From Cymbomonas tetramitiformis (Eukaryota; Chlorophyta; Pyramimonadophyceae; Pyramimonadales; Pyramimonadaceae), in contig LGRX02035342.1 in assembly GCA_001247695.2 (NCBI GenBank), forward strand, positions 1 to 64,000: 64,000 bases of DNA, written 5' to 3'. The notes beneath the pieces are model-generated. The model was given only the letters and a program-made list of their open reading frames with translations, had not been told where the DNA came from and searched no databases. Below are positions 9,872 through 21,981 of this stretch, one piece after another (the stretch's first letter is position 1; each line of letters starts with the position of its first letter). A program made the translations under genes and the position numbers.

Positions 9872-12800
9872 GAATGGTATTCTCCGACTCGTCAAGGCGA
9901 CGAACTGAGAACGCATAAAGTGTGAGTGCTGTAGTAGAGATATCGAATTTTGTGTGCGCAGGTTGCGGATCGCATATTTCAAACAGGCGTTGCAGTCGCA
10001 CATATATCAACATATCTCGCATAATATCGACCACCGCGCGCACATCAGCGATTCATCAAAGTCGCAATAAATCGCAGTTTGCAGTTTTTGATGCGTATAC
10101 TGATCTCGTCATCGAAAAATCATCATTTCAAATGGTCGCAAAAATCACTTGTCGACGTGCGCATGATTATTTTGCTTGACAGTATATGTATACACTTGCT
10201 AGACGCATCATAACAGATGACGCGCGATGATGGTATACATAAATGCAGCATGTTACAATATCTGCACATAAAAGATGATGCTCATTCACTGTCAGATTAT
10301 ATCAACCTACAATCATGAGTGTGAACTGCATAAATGCTGTGTGAATCGCTTACACACACACACACACGCTCAACATGACAGATCATTGAATACTCTGCAG
10401 CAACATCATAGTATGTGCAAAAAGTCGAGTGTGTGGAGATAATAATACCTGCAGCAACACACACACACACACATACTTGCAGTATACACTATCATGAGTA
10501 TATACTGAGTGCATGCAGCAGATGTGCATTTCACCACCTGTACATTATTATACTGAGCATCACTGTGATTGTGCATGCATTATTCATACAGCTTGATCAC
10601 GATACCAGCTGTAATGTACATACCAGTTTGATCACGTTAACAACTGGGACACATGGCATCACATCACAATACATTATACAATGCACAAAGCATACTGCAG
10701 TGCATGTAAGCTATATTGGAACCCATGTAAGTGTAAGGTGCCTGAAGGTGATCTTAACACCATAATTAGCTCGACATGCTCTGACGAAGGATTTGGGATG
10801 AGCATGTTCGTTCTATGGTGGATCACTGAATGGAATGCTCACCGGAACTACATGTGAAATAAATCAAGCAACTCATTATTGTAAATGAGAGTATACAGGA
10901 TTACAATAACCCCTAAGCTGATATATATATCATGCTAGATTTATTCAGTACATGGTATACAGATCATCCTGCATGATAAATCATCTTGGTGTATTGTAAT
11001 ACCAGAAGTCACCTACATACAAGTGTGTATAGTAAATAATTCACACACACACTTACAAGTACTAAATCAGCAAGTACCTACACAATGCACACACCACTGA
11101 CATTACTATGTATAATGACATTCACTGACTCAGTAAGTGAAATGATCAACTATAATGTCAACTATGTGCATGATAATATAGATACCATCCGACAAACACA
11201 TGTGCGTGTTGGATGTCAGTGATGGCGATAGCTACTAAGGTAAACAGGATAAAACTACATGCTGAAGGGCTGGATGGAGAATATCTCCAGACCCGAAGGC
11301 ATTATACAATGCTCAAATAAGCAGCTGGTCACTGCTGAGCATTGTCCATTCGTCTCACATATCAGTTGGAGCAACTACAACAAGTACATTGCATTATGAT
11401 AGTTGATTCAGAATTGATCAGCTCAATTTGCATGTAACATACAGATCAGTTTTCATATGATTTCTGACAATAGTATAAAGGACATTCACACACACATAAA
11501 TGTGTTGTGTGAAGTTGCTGTGATTGTATCCAGCAAAGTCCAGATTTATTCCAAATGAGATATATCACTTTGATAAATCTTAAGAGCACAGACCTATGCT
11601 CAAACAAATCATAGGTTGAGAAATGTCGCTAAAGTGGCTGTTTCCACTTAAGTTGATTAATATATACATAGTACATTTGCTGTGCATGGGTTTAAATCAG
11701 TAAAACCCAGAATGCTGTCAACTGTAAATGTTGATATACAACACAACTCACTTATTGCTATAAAAAAATGTCATATGCAAAAGTGAAGTTCCTTGTAATG
11801 ATTCTGTACTTACATTTCACATTTACACTGAAATATGTCACCATAGCAATATTTCAGACAGCTGAAAAAAGCTGTAAAATAGGTGAAAAAGCTCCACGTT
11901 TAATTTCAAAATGAAAAATGTGTGCCCATTTTATGTAAGATTATGATTTTATACCTATTAAGGTATCAGAAAATCATAATGACACATGTCATATCAGTGT
12001 GACACCCTAAAATATTAGGTGTTGAATATATATGGGTAACGCTATTGCTATGGCAATAAATCGCTCAAAATGCTGTACGTAAAACACATTTTGAAAATTT
12101 CGGATTGATTTTTTTTGATAAAATGAATGTTTATATATCAAATATCAATCCCTGATTTATGCAGCATGTGTAACGCCCTGTAACAACCCTAAAATTAAAT
12201 GTGTGTAACAGGGGTGTAACGTACCTCCTAAAACACACTTTACGTTTATGTGGGTATTAAATGCAGTTTTGCTTAAAAATCTTTGCAAAAACGTCATATT
12301 GCTTATGTTTTACCTGTATTAGGGTTACTGATATCAAGTAACACCCTAAACACTGTATTGAGTAACAGGGCCACTGTAACTATATATGCTCTAAAATGCC
12401 AGTTTTATTTCGTAAAACTTCGTTTTTTGGCATTATTATATCATGCTAAATCATCACAGACATGATAATATTGTAGGGCAACAACCCAAAAACTGCAGGA
12501 CTACAACCCAAGGACTGTAGGGCTGCAACCCTAAAACTGTATGAGCTGCTTTCTATAAGGACTGCAAGCTATAAGCTATAAGCTATAAAGTATATAAACA
12601 ACTAACTGCCTATGTATTCACACTTCCTCAAGGGGGGAAGAAGGTGGATAGGATTCACACATATCCATTTCATATTCCGATCTGGTGATTTCTGATGGAT
12701 TGCTTTTGATAAAATCACTGCATCCACAAATAACGTTGAAATCTGTACAACGTTGAATCCACCATCACTAATAAAGTGTAAACTCGGATGGGAAACTATA

Positions 12801-14836
12801 TTCCAATGACTATAAGTTGACTCTTGTTCAGCATTTACATTCTCGAGTAAGTTTGGAATGCTGAACTATATACATAACATATAACCTGATACCATGCTTA
12901 ATTGCATTTCCTGGATCAGAAGATGATAGTTATATAATGTATATATATATATATATCCCACCTGATGCACTTTGGCACTATAGCCGTACATAAGAGTGGG
13001 AAGGACAAGTGCATCGCTGTAAGACTGGTTGATATAGTCCCAGTGTTGAAGGCAGAATTTGGCACCCGAATAACAGCTGATAACTGTTGGTGACCACCAT
13101 GCAAAACCTTCCAAGCGTAACTCTTTTGTCCTGAGATGCAAGTGAATTGTTCATAAATGTTGACATCACATAAAAGCATTCTGATAAAAACCCTATATAT
13201 CCATGTGAGTTGTCATTACTACAAATGACATGGGTTTTGAATCGTCGAATGAGTATAACTCCAATGAATTCATTAGTACAGAATAGCTGTAGAGATTATT
13301 CCTCCGGCTGGATTGCAATCATTCACAATCCCTGTACATTCCGGTGACAAAATATTGCACTGGACTGATCACCACATTGGTATAATCTGTGATATATAAG
13401 TCACCAGAGAAAGCATTGCAATCAGCACAATGCTGTCTAGACTCACAAAGATGAGTAACAGATATTCTCAGATGTAATAAATGGAGGCACAATGTGACCT
13501 ACGCTAAAATCGCGTATGCTCGGGCACTGTATTGTGACCTGCGCTAAGATCGTGTATGCATGGACACAACATGACTCGTGCCAATGACGTGGACATATAT
13601 TTTTGCCACGACATCACATCTGAAATCAATAAATCACTCAGAGTAAAGGTGTTGACATCAGTATAGCACCATTATACATATAGTCATGAGGATTTTAAAG
13701 AAGACATAGTCTCTCCGATATTGACAAACATGGTACATATATATATATCCATGCTCTCTGATCATATATTGATATCCCACAGCATACGATGATGGTAATA
13801 GCAAGCCACTTCGCCGCTGGAGGGTAGTGTTGTATATACACAGCACATGCTTGGGTACTATATGACCCACGCTAATGACGTGGATTCGGGCTGCATCCCA
13901 ATAACTGCAATGCACCTTCGGTGCAAGGGGCTGCAACCCGAGAACTGCTATCCAGCTTCATAGAAAGCTTCCACGTCATCACAAAGAGGTCGGACCTCTG
14001 TTGTATTTGAACGGCGCTTGACAACCGCCTAGCAATACACTTCCTTGAGGGGGGAAGATGATAAGCTAGAAATACAACTAAAAACCAAATAAATAATAAA
14101 TAATAAATAATAAAGACAAATAATAAAACAAGTAAGTTGCATCATTGTTTTTGTTGTGGTAAGCCTGACTATATACAGTCAAACCATGCAAAACTCCATG
14201 AAAGTTGACACATACATCAGCCATGACATTCATATGAGCTTGATTTTGAAGACTTAGACATTGTATACATCTGGTCTAGCATGTATCCAGACTAGAATTG
14301 TATACTGACACGGTGCAAGCACTATAGCCTCTGCCACCGATGATCATTGGAAAGGGCAACCATTCTTGATACTTCATACATATCCTCTGATTGGATCATT
14401 AAAGGTGTCAAGATTACTCAATGCAATATGCAGGCCACGGCCTGAGTACAACACCTAGAAAGGTCAAAGCCACTGAGCTGACCAATGCAGCATAAATGCT
14501 AGCTGCCTTGAAGGCTATACAATAAGCCTATTGCCCTTATGTCTTGATATGTATCCGTGTATTGGCATCTCTTTGAGGTAATTATGCCTACTGAATGAGC
14601 CATACCAACCATCTTGTCTTCATTGATCATTACATATCTGATCATATCGCCATTGAGCAATGCCTATTCTGTGAGATTATATATCACGAGGCATTTCATT
14701 AGTGCACAATAAACAATTGAAGTGCAACAAAGATCATAAGCTCTACATCATACCAAAAGGTTGAGTTGTTGTCAATTGAATTTTTTAGACACCATTTCTC
14801 AGAGGTCTATTCATCATAAAAGACAGAGTCTGTGCA
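9872..14836. other. LTR-element interior, AT-rich, no intact gene
   Basis: The stretch holds CA/TG microsatellites (10,355-10,372; 10,457-10,474; 11,040-11,060) and TATA runs. It also has short dispersed motifs GGGCTGCAACCC plus AAGAACTGCA (12,474-12,540; 13,889-13,950) and purine tracts like GAGGGGGGAAGA (12,640; 14,048). Minus-strand ORFs at about 12,866-13,179 and 13,658-13,936 have no motif I can defend. Confidence 0.6.
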
Positions 14837-15060
14837 ATCATGGCTATTCAGCCTCCGACATATCTGCATAGCTATTTAGCTTATGACCCAACCGTTGTTA
14901 AGCAGCCTCCACGCTATATGGCTGAAAAATGGCAAGCAATCTCTTCGGTCATTCTTGGGCATAGAGCAATCAAGCACAGCCAATCCAGGATATTTATCCC
15001 AAAATTCTCTTCGAATTATTCATATCTTCTATGTGTCATATGAAACAACCAATATACCAC
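14837..15060 (+). pseudogene. Gypsy RT thumb/RNase H hinge remnant
   Basis: Frames here read LRSFLG and, in the next frame, RIFIPKFS. Read together with the minus-strand relative at 46,260-46,450, where LRSLLGMVGQ and FRIFIPKFSKIAEPL are in one frame, they match the conserved LRSFLGLxxYYRRFIPxFSxIAxPL block of Ty3/gypsy RT. Frame shifts and stops show decay. It is in sense with the surrounding LTR element, so it probably descends from its original pol. Confidence 0.5.
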
Positions 15061-15137
15061 CCTATGATGAAAGTCATCTCCTTCAGTGGTGATTTTGCAT
15101 AGTGACTTTCTTGCTGTTTATTTTCTTCTCATGCTGC

Positions 15138-15377
15138 AGGTCTGCTGCATCCCTGTGTGATTCGTCCTCGATGAAAGAACAAGACATGTTGAAGCCAGTT
15201 TTGCTTTTGGATGAAGAAAGCTCAGAAGATGAAGTTACCAGCAAGTTTCGTAGCTGGTACAACGTTCCGGATGTAGCAGTAGCAAAGAGGCGCTTGCAGA
15301 ATAAGAAAAACGCTGAGCGTGAAGCCAAAAGACGTAAGAAACAATGTCCTCAGTGGATGTTGGATAGTCAATGGTAG
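15138..15377 (+). CDS. Exon-like ORF, 3' exon of an unknown basic protein
   Basis: A pyrimidine-rich stretch ending CTTCTCATGCTGCAG (15,124-15,138) precedes an open frame that ends at TAG 15,375-15,377. It encodes an acidic stretch (DEESSEDEV) followed by a strongly basic helix (KRRLQNKKNAEREAKRRKKQ) that could serve as a nuclear localisation or nucleic-acid-binding region. The frame also opens further upstream (ATG near 15,102), giving a hydrophobic start, but the acceptor-like sequence makes a terminal exon more likely. It may be a captured host exon or the end of the element's own protein. I do not recognise a family. Confidence 0.35.
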   Translation, partial: RSAASLCDSSSMKEQDMLKPVLLLDEESSEDEVTSKFRSWYNVPDVAVAKRRLQNKKNAEREAKRRKKQCPQWMLDSQW

Positions 15378-17320
15378 CTCTAGCTAGAAAAGTACATTAG
15401 ATTCAGATTCTGAACATTTAAATGGGCTTTAATGCACTCAAATTTGTACTGAGTTGCAATTGTCCAAAGTTTTCACTCTGACATCATTACCATATTTGTA
15501 ATTTCATATCATTTTGGCACACAAGACAAGCATGCTTCATTAAGGAATGAAAACTCTTTCAAAGTTCATTCTGGAATATTTAGAAATTTGTTGCCTCATC
15601 CATTAGGCCACGAAGTCTTGGAAAACCCGCAATCTGTATACGGTTTCCAAGCGCAGTTCATCCTCATTCTGAAAAGTGACAGAAATTTTATAGTCATAAA
15701 ACAAGTCACAATTCTATCGGATTGAAATGACACATTCATCATTCATACTTCTTTATCATAATAAGTCTCTGAATAGTGTTTGCCCAAAAATAACATGGGC
15801 ACCATTGAGATAAGTGATCATGTGCTGAAGAATATACACATATCACTAGGCAATGCCATGTTCTATTCATAATAAAATGACATGTCAGCCATCCATCAAC
15901 TACGAAAATACAACTCGTAGTAAGTTGTTGTCATTACGGACACTTCTTGATTGACTCTCCATTAGCTTCGATACCAAAGTTAACTTCGGTAACTCTCCAT
16001 CACTGATTTCTTTGTTCATCATGACAATCATTTTCCAGAACATTGTCTAAGTTGGGCACACTATAGTGACCCTGAATTGACAAATGTATGTAAGCTGCAA
16101 TCCAACAACTGCATTTGACATCATCTGGCATTAGCCACATTCAAAAACGTCAGGCATATTGCCAATATGACGTAGAGAGAATCAATGTTCAGATTGACAT
16201 TGTTACCTCTAAAGCATTCGATGAGTAATCTCAGTCTGATTCGCATAACATAATGATTGAATAACATCCTCCATCACCATCTGATTGGTTTGATACATCT
16301 CTTTTTGCGAGGGGAGGAAGAGTATAGATTCATTCATTTTCATACAGCTGCCACACCTTACATCATTGTGATTTTGCTTGGATGTGATTTTGCCTGGAAA
16401 ATTAAAGATCTTATCAAAAGTTCCAGCATCTGTGTATAGCAGCCATAAAATTGATGACACGGTACATCATGCCGATTGAAACATCAAATGAAGTCTTATT
16501 TGACTTATTGACACATAAAGTTCATTATGAAGAAATCATAAATGCACATTTCTCCGGCTCTATCATATTGTAGGGGCACTGACATAGGAGAACGATGGTT
16601 TTTCAAATGTGAATAAGCTATATTGTAAGCTTACGACCATCACTTTGACGTCAACAGCCTGGGATGCTGATTGTCGAAATTCAAGAGTTGAAGGATTCAT
16701 TGAATCAACCTTGATACATGTGTTTTGATTCATAGATTGTTGATCCATGATTTCTCCCCAAATCTTGAGAAGCTGGCACACAAGTTGTTGCCAATGTCTT
16801 GAGGAAAGCATCTGAGCAAAGGATTGCCAGTTGTGCCATCAGGCATCGAATTCCATAAACAGCAAAGCCGAGTGAGTAAATCCGCCACTCTAGCTAAATT
16901 GCCCGTCATTCCTTCCAGGTTCATGACAAGAGACAATTCATCAAAGTCATACACCAATGCATAAGTCACATGCATGGTTGCACAGTTTGTATCCGAATGC
17001 CATTCCATCAAGGTTAAGCATCTTGACAGTAACACTGGCCAACCAAAAGCCTTCCTGTCTTTGGATATCTTGAGCACTCTCATTTCCAGCTCTTTGGACT
17101 AGGAAGCATCATGACTGTGCCTCGCCAGGACGCTAATCCTCAAAGCCGCACACTTGAGGCGAGCCTTATGAGACAGTGACCTTTGGCTTGTGGGGCGTCA
17201 ACCCCTTATCAAATCCTGAACACTTGTTAACACCTGGATAAATTTATCATGATGCAACTTAAGTGGGATTATAAGTTCCACATAATCATATTGTCTACGT
17301 ATGCTGAAAGCATAACTGCC
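15378..17320. other. LTR-element interior, no recognisable gene
   Basis: AT-rich sequence is absent from the related element at 44.7-46.7 kb, so this block is either a deletion there or an insertion here. A purine tract GAGGGGAGGAAGAG occurs at 16,310-16,323. Minus-strand ORF 16,730-17,083 has no recognisable motif. Confidence 0.5.
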
Positions 17321-17465
17321 GCATATGATCACAATAGGTCGCAACTTCTATAACATTGTGGCTTCTGAGTCAAAAGCTGATAGCCAATGGCTTTTGCCAA
17401 TAATTGCCGACCTAATAATAATCAAGCCGTGGAAATATGTACCCAAGAGGTTTTCATCCATCGGT

Positions 17466-17580
17466 TGTATAAATATATCAGGGCTGCATCCCAAGAACTG
17501 CAGGGCTGCATCCCAAGAACTGCGATGCGCCTTCGGTGCAATGGGCTGCAACCCAAGAACTGCAGGGATATATCCCTAAC
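17466..17580. repeat. Short repeat GGGCTGCATCCCAAGAACTG, tandem copies
   Basis: Three copies of GGGCTGCA(T/A)CCCAAGAACTG lie here, the second and third separated by a small palindrome GCGCCTTCGGTGC. Further copies occur at 12,474-12,540, 13,889-13,950, 20,171-20,200 and, inverted, 45,388-45,415 and 46,055-46,110. Confidence 0.7.
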
Positions 17581-18053
17581 ATTTTTTACCCTGCATCAAA
17601 TTGATATGACAGGAGCAGGAATTGATCCTTCCTTGCTAAGGTGTAGTGAGCCTTGTGTAAATCATACCCTTACACAGATACGCATATGCGGGTACCAATA
17701 TCTGTGAAAAAAACTGCTAATGCTACCTTTGCCAAGACCGTGGTTTGTCATCGGATTCTTGGCCAGTCATCCGAAGCTACCGGAGATAATGACTGAGGTA
17801 GAAGGAGTTGTGATCCTAAGTTGTGCTTGACAAACATGACTAAATAAATTTCACATTAGTACGTGGCGAATTCATTCTCACTCATCGCGATAGATGTTCG
17901 TCAAAGCGTGCGTACTGGACAAAAATATTGAGGAGTTGAGCAGACCGGTTAAGGATTATAAGTCCAATTCCGTTAAGCAGGGCCGCTCCGTTTGCATTAA
18001 AACAAGCCCCTTTGTTCGTTTATTATCGAAATCGGGCTCCCCATCACCGCCTA

Positions 18054-19895
18054 GGATCTGCTGGAAACAACAACTCAGGCAGTGGGGACCCGCTGCCGAC
18101 GGTGAAACAACGGATCACTAAACTCGGATATACAAACGATATATACCCGAGATGAGTGACACAGGCTGACCACCGAAGATGACATACAGGAATGACACTA
18201 GACTGTACGAACTAGTCGTAGTGTCAATTCCAGCACACCACCTCATCTGAGGTGGACCAGCTAGTGACACTCACCACCCTAGCTACTAGAGTTTACAGAG
18301 AAATGTCAAGATGTTAACTCTAGGGAGCTAGTCAAAGTCACAGGTGGCAAGATGAATGTACAGGCTAGCAAAATAATACTGCTAAGCCTAGGAAATTGCT
18401 AGGACCATTTCGGTCTGCTAAGATTAATGCTCTGCCAGCTAGTGGTGGGTGTTCCCACAAATCTCGCCTGTCTGCATGTGATGGAGAATGCTAAAAGAAT
18501 TCCGCCTGTCGGTTTAGCTTTGATATCTCTGCGAACTGTAAGGTCTCTTGCCATAAAAAATGTTCGTCTCAATCGGTAAAGCTGCCCGCTAGTGGTGGGA
18601 ATTTCAACAACATCCTCTGCCCAAAACTACAGCAAGTGGTGGAGAAATGCCAAAAGGAACACCGCCTGTCTGTTTAAAGAACTAATAGTAGTCATCATCA
18701 GAATCGTAACTAGCATCATCCTCACAATAAGAATCTTCATCATAAAATTCTGCACCACCAGTTCCAACGGAATCGTGGGCTCCTGCCTCCCAGGCAGCCC
18801 ACTCCTCTGCGGTGTACTCGATCTCATCGTCCGCAGTAGACTCATCTTCAAAAGAAACTGCGTCTACATGAAACTCGCTTTGCGGTAAAAATTCCTCCCC
18901 AAGTGGGGGCTCCAAAACTCCGCCATAAGAGTCGCCCTGGAAACCTGTGGCCAGGGTTTCATCCTGTTCCAATCGATCGGACGAAAAATGCGGAGCGGCC
19001 AAGTGGCCATCTTGCTCCTCCTCTACTTCCTCACAACTGTCGTTGGAATCATCGAAGTACCCAAGTGGATACTCCGATTCATCTTCTTCTTCACTACTTC
19101 CAATCTCTTCCTGCTCGCGCATCTCAGAGCCCATATAAGTGCGCGCAGTAGTAGAATCATGAATATAACGAACTACGGTTCGCACAGGAGGGGCCTGTCG
19201 AACCAATTCTCTTGCCCTAGTGGCACTAGGCAAGGGTAAAGTGGTGGTAACTTGAGTAGAAATTGATCGGACGCCCAAAACTGCATCGCCATCGCCAACG
19301 CCTTTCTCACAAAGCGAAGGTCTAGAATTCTCGGAATCTACGGTTGCAAGCTCAACGCCCTGGACACCACCAACCGGTGTGCCAGTCTCTGAAACAATAA
19401 TCCGCAGAGAAATTGGTGAAGAATCCGCTGAGGAAACTGCCGAAAAATCCGAACTCCGAAAATGTGAAAGAGCGCGCCCCATAGAGGCACACAATGACAA
19501 CAGCTGCGAGCGTTTGAGGGTTGAGACCCTCTCCTGTAAACTATCAATAGTCGCCAAAAGAGCAAGAAGCTCCTCACTCGAAGAAAACTGCTGTGAATCC
19601 ATCAAAGAAAACGAGATCTAACAATGAAATAACGAAACAAAAATCGTAGGAGTCCACCCCGTCGTAATCGCCCAAAGCCGTAAGCAGTCGTCTCCAGAAA
19701 ATACGTAGAATCTGTTCTAAAGCGTCCCACAAGGCGTGGAGACGCTTAACCGAAAGATAGGGCGGAAATAAAATAAAATTCTACGCTAAAATTCAGTTCA
19801 CGCAAGCGTGAGAAGGACCATAACCTGCTGAAAAACACTGACTCAGGCAGTGGGGACCCGAGAGCCGACGGAACAAACGGATTCCAGCAGGATCC
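18054..19895 (-). mobile_element. Nested 1.8-kb insert in the LTR element
   Basis: Relative to the inverted relative at 45.2-45.9 kb, the plus element has extra DNA here. The edges carry GGATCTGCTGGAA (18,054) and its inverse TTCCAGCAGGATCC (19,882-19,895). Inside both edges lies a direct repeat of about 60 bp containing ACTCAGGCAGTGGGGACCCG and GCCGACGG (18,057-18,116 and 19,824-19,882). The insert carries a minus-strand ORF with an AT-rich leader. It could be a small retroelement or a captured gene. Edges are approximate. Confidence 0.55.
18682..19605 (-). CDS. Antisense ORF, 307-aa acidic protein of unknown function
   Basis: The frame is intact from a start at 19,605 to the stop at 18,682, antisense to the surrounding LTR element. 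The N-terminal 60 residues look helical and Leu-rich (LLALLATIDSLQERVSTLKR), suggesting a short coiled coil. The rest is low-complexity and very acidic, ending in a Glu/Asp/Tyr-rich tail (DEDSYCEDDASYDSDDDYY). I see no catalytic motif or zinc knuckle. Such a protein could be a Gag-like or regulatory product of the nested insert, but that is inference. The region 3' of it (about 18,420-18,680) carries a duplicated segment of about 150 bp with GGAGAA..GC and CCGCCTGTC. Confidence 0.5.
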   Translation of the reverse strand: MMDSQQFSSSEELLALLATIDSLQERVSTLKRSQLLSLCASMGRALSHFRSSDFSAVSSADSSPISLRIIVSETGTPVGGVQGVELATVDSENSRPSLCEKGVGDGDAVLGVRSISTQVTTTLPLPSATRARELVRQAPPVRTVVRYIHDSTTARTYMGSEMREQEEIGSSEEEDESEYPLGYFDDSNDSCEEVEEEQDGHLAAPHFSSDRLEQDETLATGFQGDSYGGVLEPPLGEEFLPQSEFHVDAVSFEDESTADDEIEYTAEEWAAWEAGAHDSVGTGGAEFYDEDSYCEDDASYDSDDDYY

Positions 19896-20370
19896 TCAAA
19901 AGTAGCTTAAGGAGGGGAGGAAGAGTTGGGTGCACTATATCAGGCCGAGAATCGTTCGAATATAATTCGTTATAATCGTGGGATCATCGATCGCGCAAAG
20001 GCGACGACGGCTAGCGCAAATAATCCGTAACGTAGACTTCGGATGCTTTGAATCGTCTAGCACATACATGATAACGTGTGGATCAATCAGTAATCCAGCG
20101 TAGGATTGTATCGCGAAAACGCTCTTCATTGAACCTTGGAACGTCACTCAACGATACGATTTCCGGAAAGGTGGGCTGCATCCTAAGGACTGTATGGCTA
20201 AATGCCTAAGGTGAGGGACTAAAGTGGACTCAGTTCCCCCCAATAACCTAAAAACACCATGAGGGACGCCTCAAATCGGTGTAAGAAGACTGGTACCAGC
20301 AAGAAGCGACAACAACAAAGACATCAAAGACATATACAAAGGTATGCCCGTTGTGAGGTCACAACTCTCT

Positions 20371-20384
20371 TAAGAGGGGAGATC
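20371..20384 (+). other. Polypurine tract
   Basis: TAAGAGGGGAGATC lies directly before TGTCAGGG of the 3' LTR; the same tract lies before the LTR of the inverted relative (reverse complement at 45,201-45,215). This is the expected place for plus-strand priming and fixes the orientation of both elements. Confidence 0.8.
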
Positions 20385-20998
20385 TGTCAGGGTTATGACC
20401 GATGACATATGTGTCATACATGTCATACGTGTCATACCTGTCATACATTTCATGTCATGTCATGTCATGTCATATATTATTATGACAGTCGGTCGTGTCA
20501 TATATTATTATGACAGTCGACAGTATGGTCGATCATGACTGTACAGGTCGAGTCGCGTCATACATTTATGACAGTCGTCAGTACGGTCGACGATGACTGT
20601 ACATGTCGCCAGATGATTATGTCATATCATCAGGCATCCCTGTCATCGAGAGTTCGTATGATTGAACTCGAAGATGGCAAAGCAAAGATACATCTTGGAA
20701 ACAAACTAAGAACCATCTTTAGCTTCCAGCATGCACGGAACTCGCATGTGCAGCATGAACGAACTAGTCGTTATTACCATGCTGGTCGTTCAACCTACGT
20801 CTCGGGTTCACAACCCAATGGCGGTACCATCTAAGATGATGGGTGACGTAGGTATAAAAGTGAGGAAGCGTTGTGCTTCAGCAGATCTTCTACGGAGACT
20901 GCAACTCACAACCCGCTCATTACTTACGCGTGTGTTACCGTCCCATAACACAGCGCTTTATATCAATATACTGAGGGCTCGCTTATCTAGCCCTAACA
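20385..20998 (+). repeat. 3' LTR
   Basis: Near-identical to 9257-9871. The differences I noticed are a handful of substitutions and a short divergent stretch around 20,885-20,915. Confidence 0.88.
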
Positions 20999-21003
20999 CC
21001 GTG
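20999..21003. repeat. Target site duplication, right copy (CCGTG)
   Basis: Exact repeat of 9252-9256. Confidence 0.88.
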
Positions 21004-21005
21004 AT

Positions 21006-21162
21006 AGATGTCACCCTGCTGAAAAGCGGGCTGAGCCCTTTATGGGCGCGCTATAGCAGAGGGAGTAGCCCCTGGTGTTTTCACTAGCCTGCTTTGCAGG
21101 GATACCGCACTCTCAGGACTTTGTCCCCTTTGCTAGCGTAAATGTTTTATTATTATTATTAT
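21006..21162 (+). repeat. SINE-like repeat with (ATT)n tail
   Basis: It starts TAGATGTCACCCTGCTGAAA and ends in a TTATTATTATTATT tail. A second, inverted copy with the same ends lies at 36,761-36,912. Simple-sequence tail plus defined head is typical of a SINE or other short non-LTR retroelement; I could not identify convincing A and B boxes. The LTR element inserted about 3 bp upstream of its head. Confidence 0.55.
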
Positions 21163-21446
21163 TAATTAATGTTTAGAGAGCGGTCAATAACTACGAAATC
21201 TAATTATTTATTGACACCGAACGAAGGGTATCGTATAATCAATAACAGGAAGCACTGTATAAATTCGACCTTAGAAAGTCGGGCGGCCACTCTTCGATAT
21301 CGACATGCGCGCCAAGAGTATGTCGACACACTCTATGCTGAAGCTGTGCTCCATGGTGTGTCATGCATGCTGGTATACGATTTTCGCTACCCCCGTGGCC
21401 TCCACGGATACTTTAAAGAGGTAAAGAGCAGGGGTTAGTTGGTACG

Positions 21447-21562
21447 CGTCAAGGTCTCGCCCAGTACTCTCGCCTGGTTCTCGAAACTCGTTCTGTACCG
21501 GGTGATAGCTACATCCAACGGTACAGAATCGGGCGAGAATAGAACTGGCCGAGACCTTGACG
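21447..21562. repeat. Inverted repeat (13-bp arms)
   Basis: CGTCAAGGTCTCG (21,447-21,459) is inverted as CGAGACCTTGACG (21,550-21,562); inner segments also pair partly (GTACCG...CGGTAC). It lies in the upstream region of the next gene and could be a small MITE or hairpin. Confidence 0.6.
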
Positions 21563-21981
21563 AGTACGGTTAGTTGAAGTTGTCACCCCCTCTTCTGCTT
21601 CTGCTTCTCTATCTGGTAAGATATCGGTATGAGGTATCTCTTGTCAACGCAACCGAACGCCTCAATTGCAGCTGGTGCTGGCGTGGGGCTCCGTGGGCGG
21701 AATTATTCTAGTTTAGCACTTTAGCCTGAAGTTTCAGTTTTCAGTTTTCGGATGATCCCTTCAAAATAGAGTTTCTGAACAGTTTCTCCCTGTATTTTCC
21801 CCGCCAATGTGGTGGGACATTTTACATTGCCGTGTATGCGTATCTGTGATTCGTGGAGGAGACTATCGGAGAAAGGAGATACGTAAAGGGAGAAGCTGAA
21901 AACGCACCCACTTTACTGCAACCTGGGCGAGCGTTATTTGTAGAAGATTTCTCACTTGGAATATTAGAAAACCTCGCAAAT

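Larger units (their letters stand above)
9257..20998 (+). mobile_element. Complete LTR retrotransposon insertion, non-autonomous (LARD-like), 11.7 kb
   Basis: The two LTRs (9257-9871 and 20,385-20,998) are direct repeats of about 614 bp with only scattered differences. They begin TGTCAGGG and end CCCTAACA. The insertion is flanked by a 5-bp target duplication, CCGTG, at 9252-9256 and 20,999-21,003. A polypurine tract (TAAGAGGGGAGATC, 20,371-20,384) abuts the 3' LTR. The interior is AT-rich and lacks intact gag or pol; only an RT-thumb remnant (about 14,837-15,060), a 91-codon exon-like ORF and a nested antisense ORF are visible. High LTR similarity with no coding capacity suggests recent mobilisation in trans by a related element. 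Confidence 0.9.

Noticed and set aside
12866..13179. Minus-strand frames with faint resemblance to a gypsy protease end
   Set aside because: Only a few residues fit, the orientation is against the element, and no DSGA motif is present.
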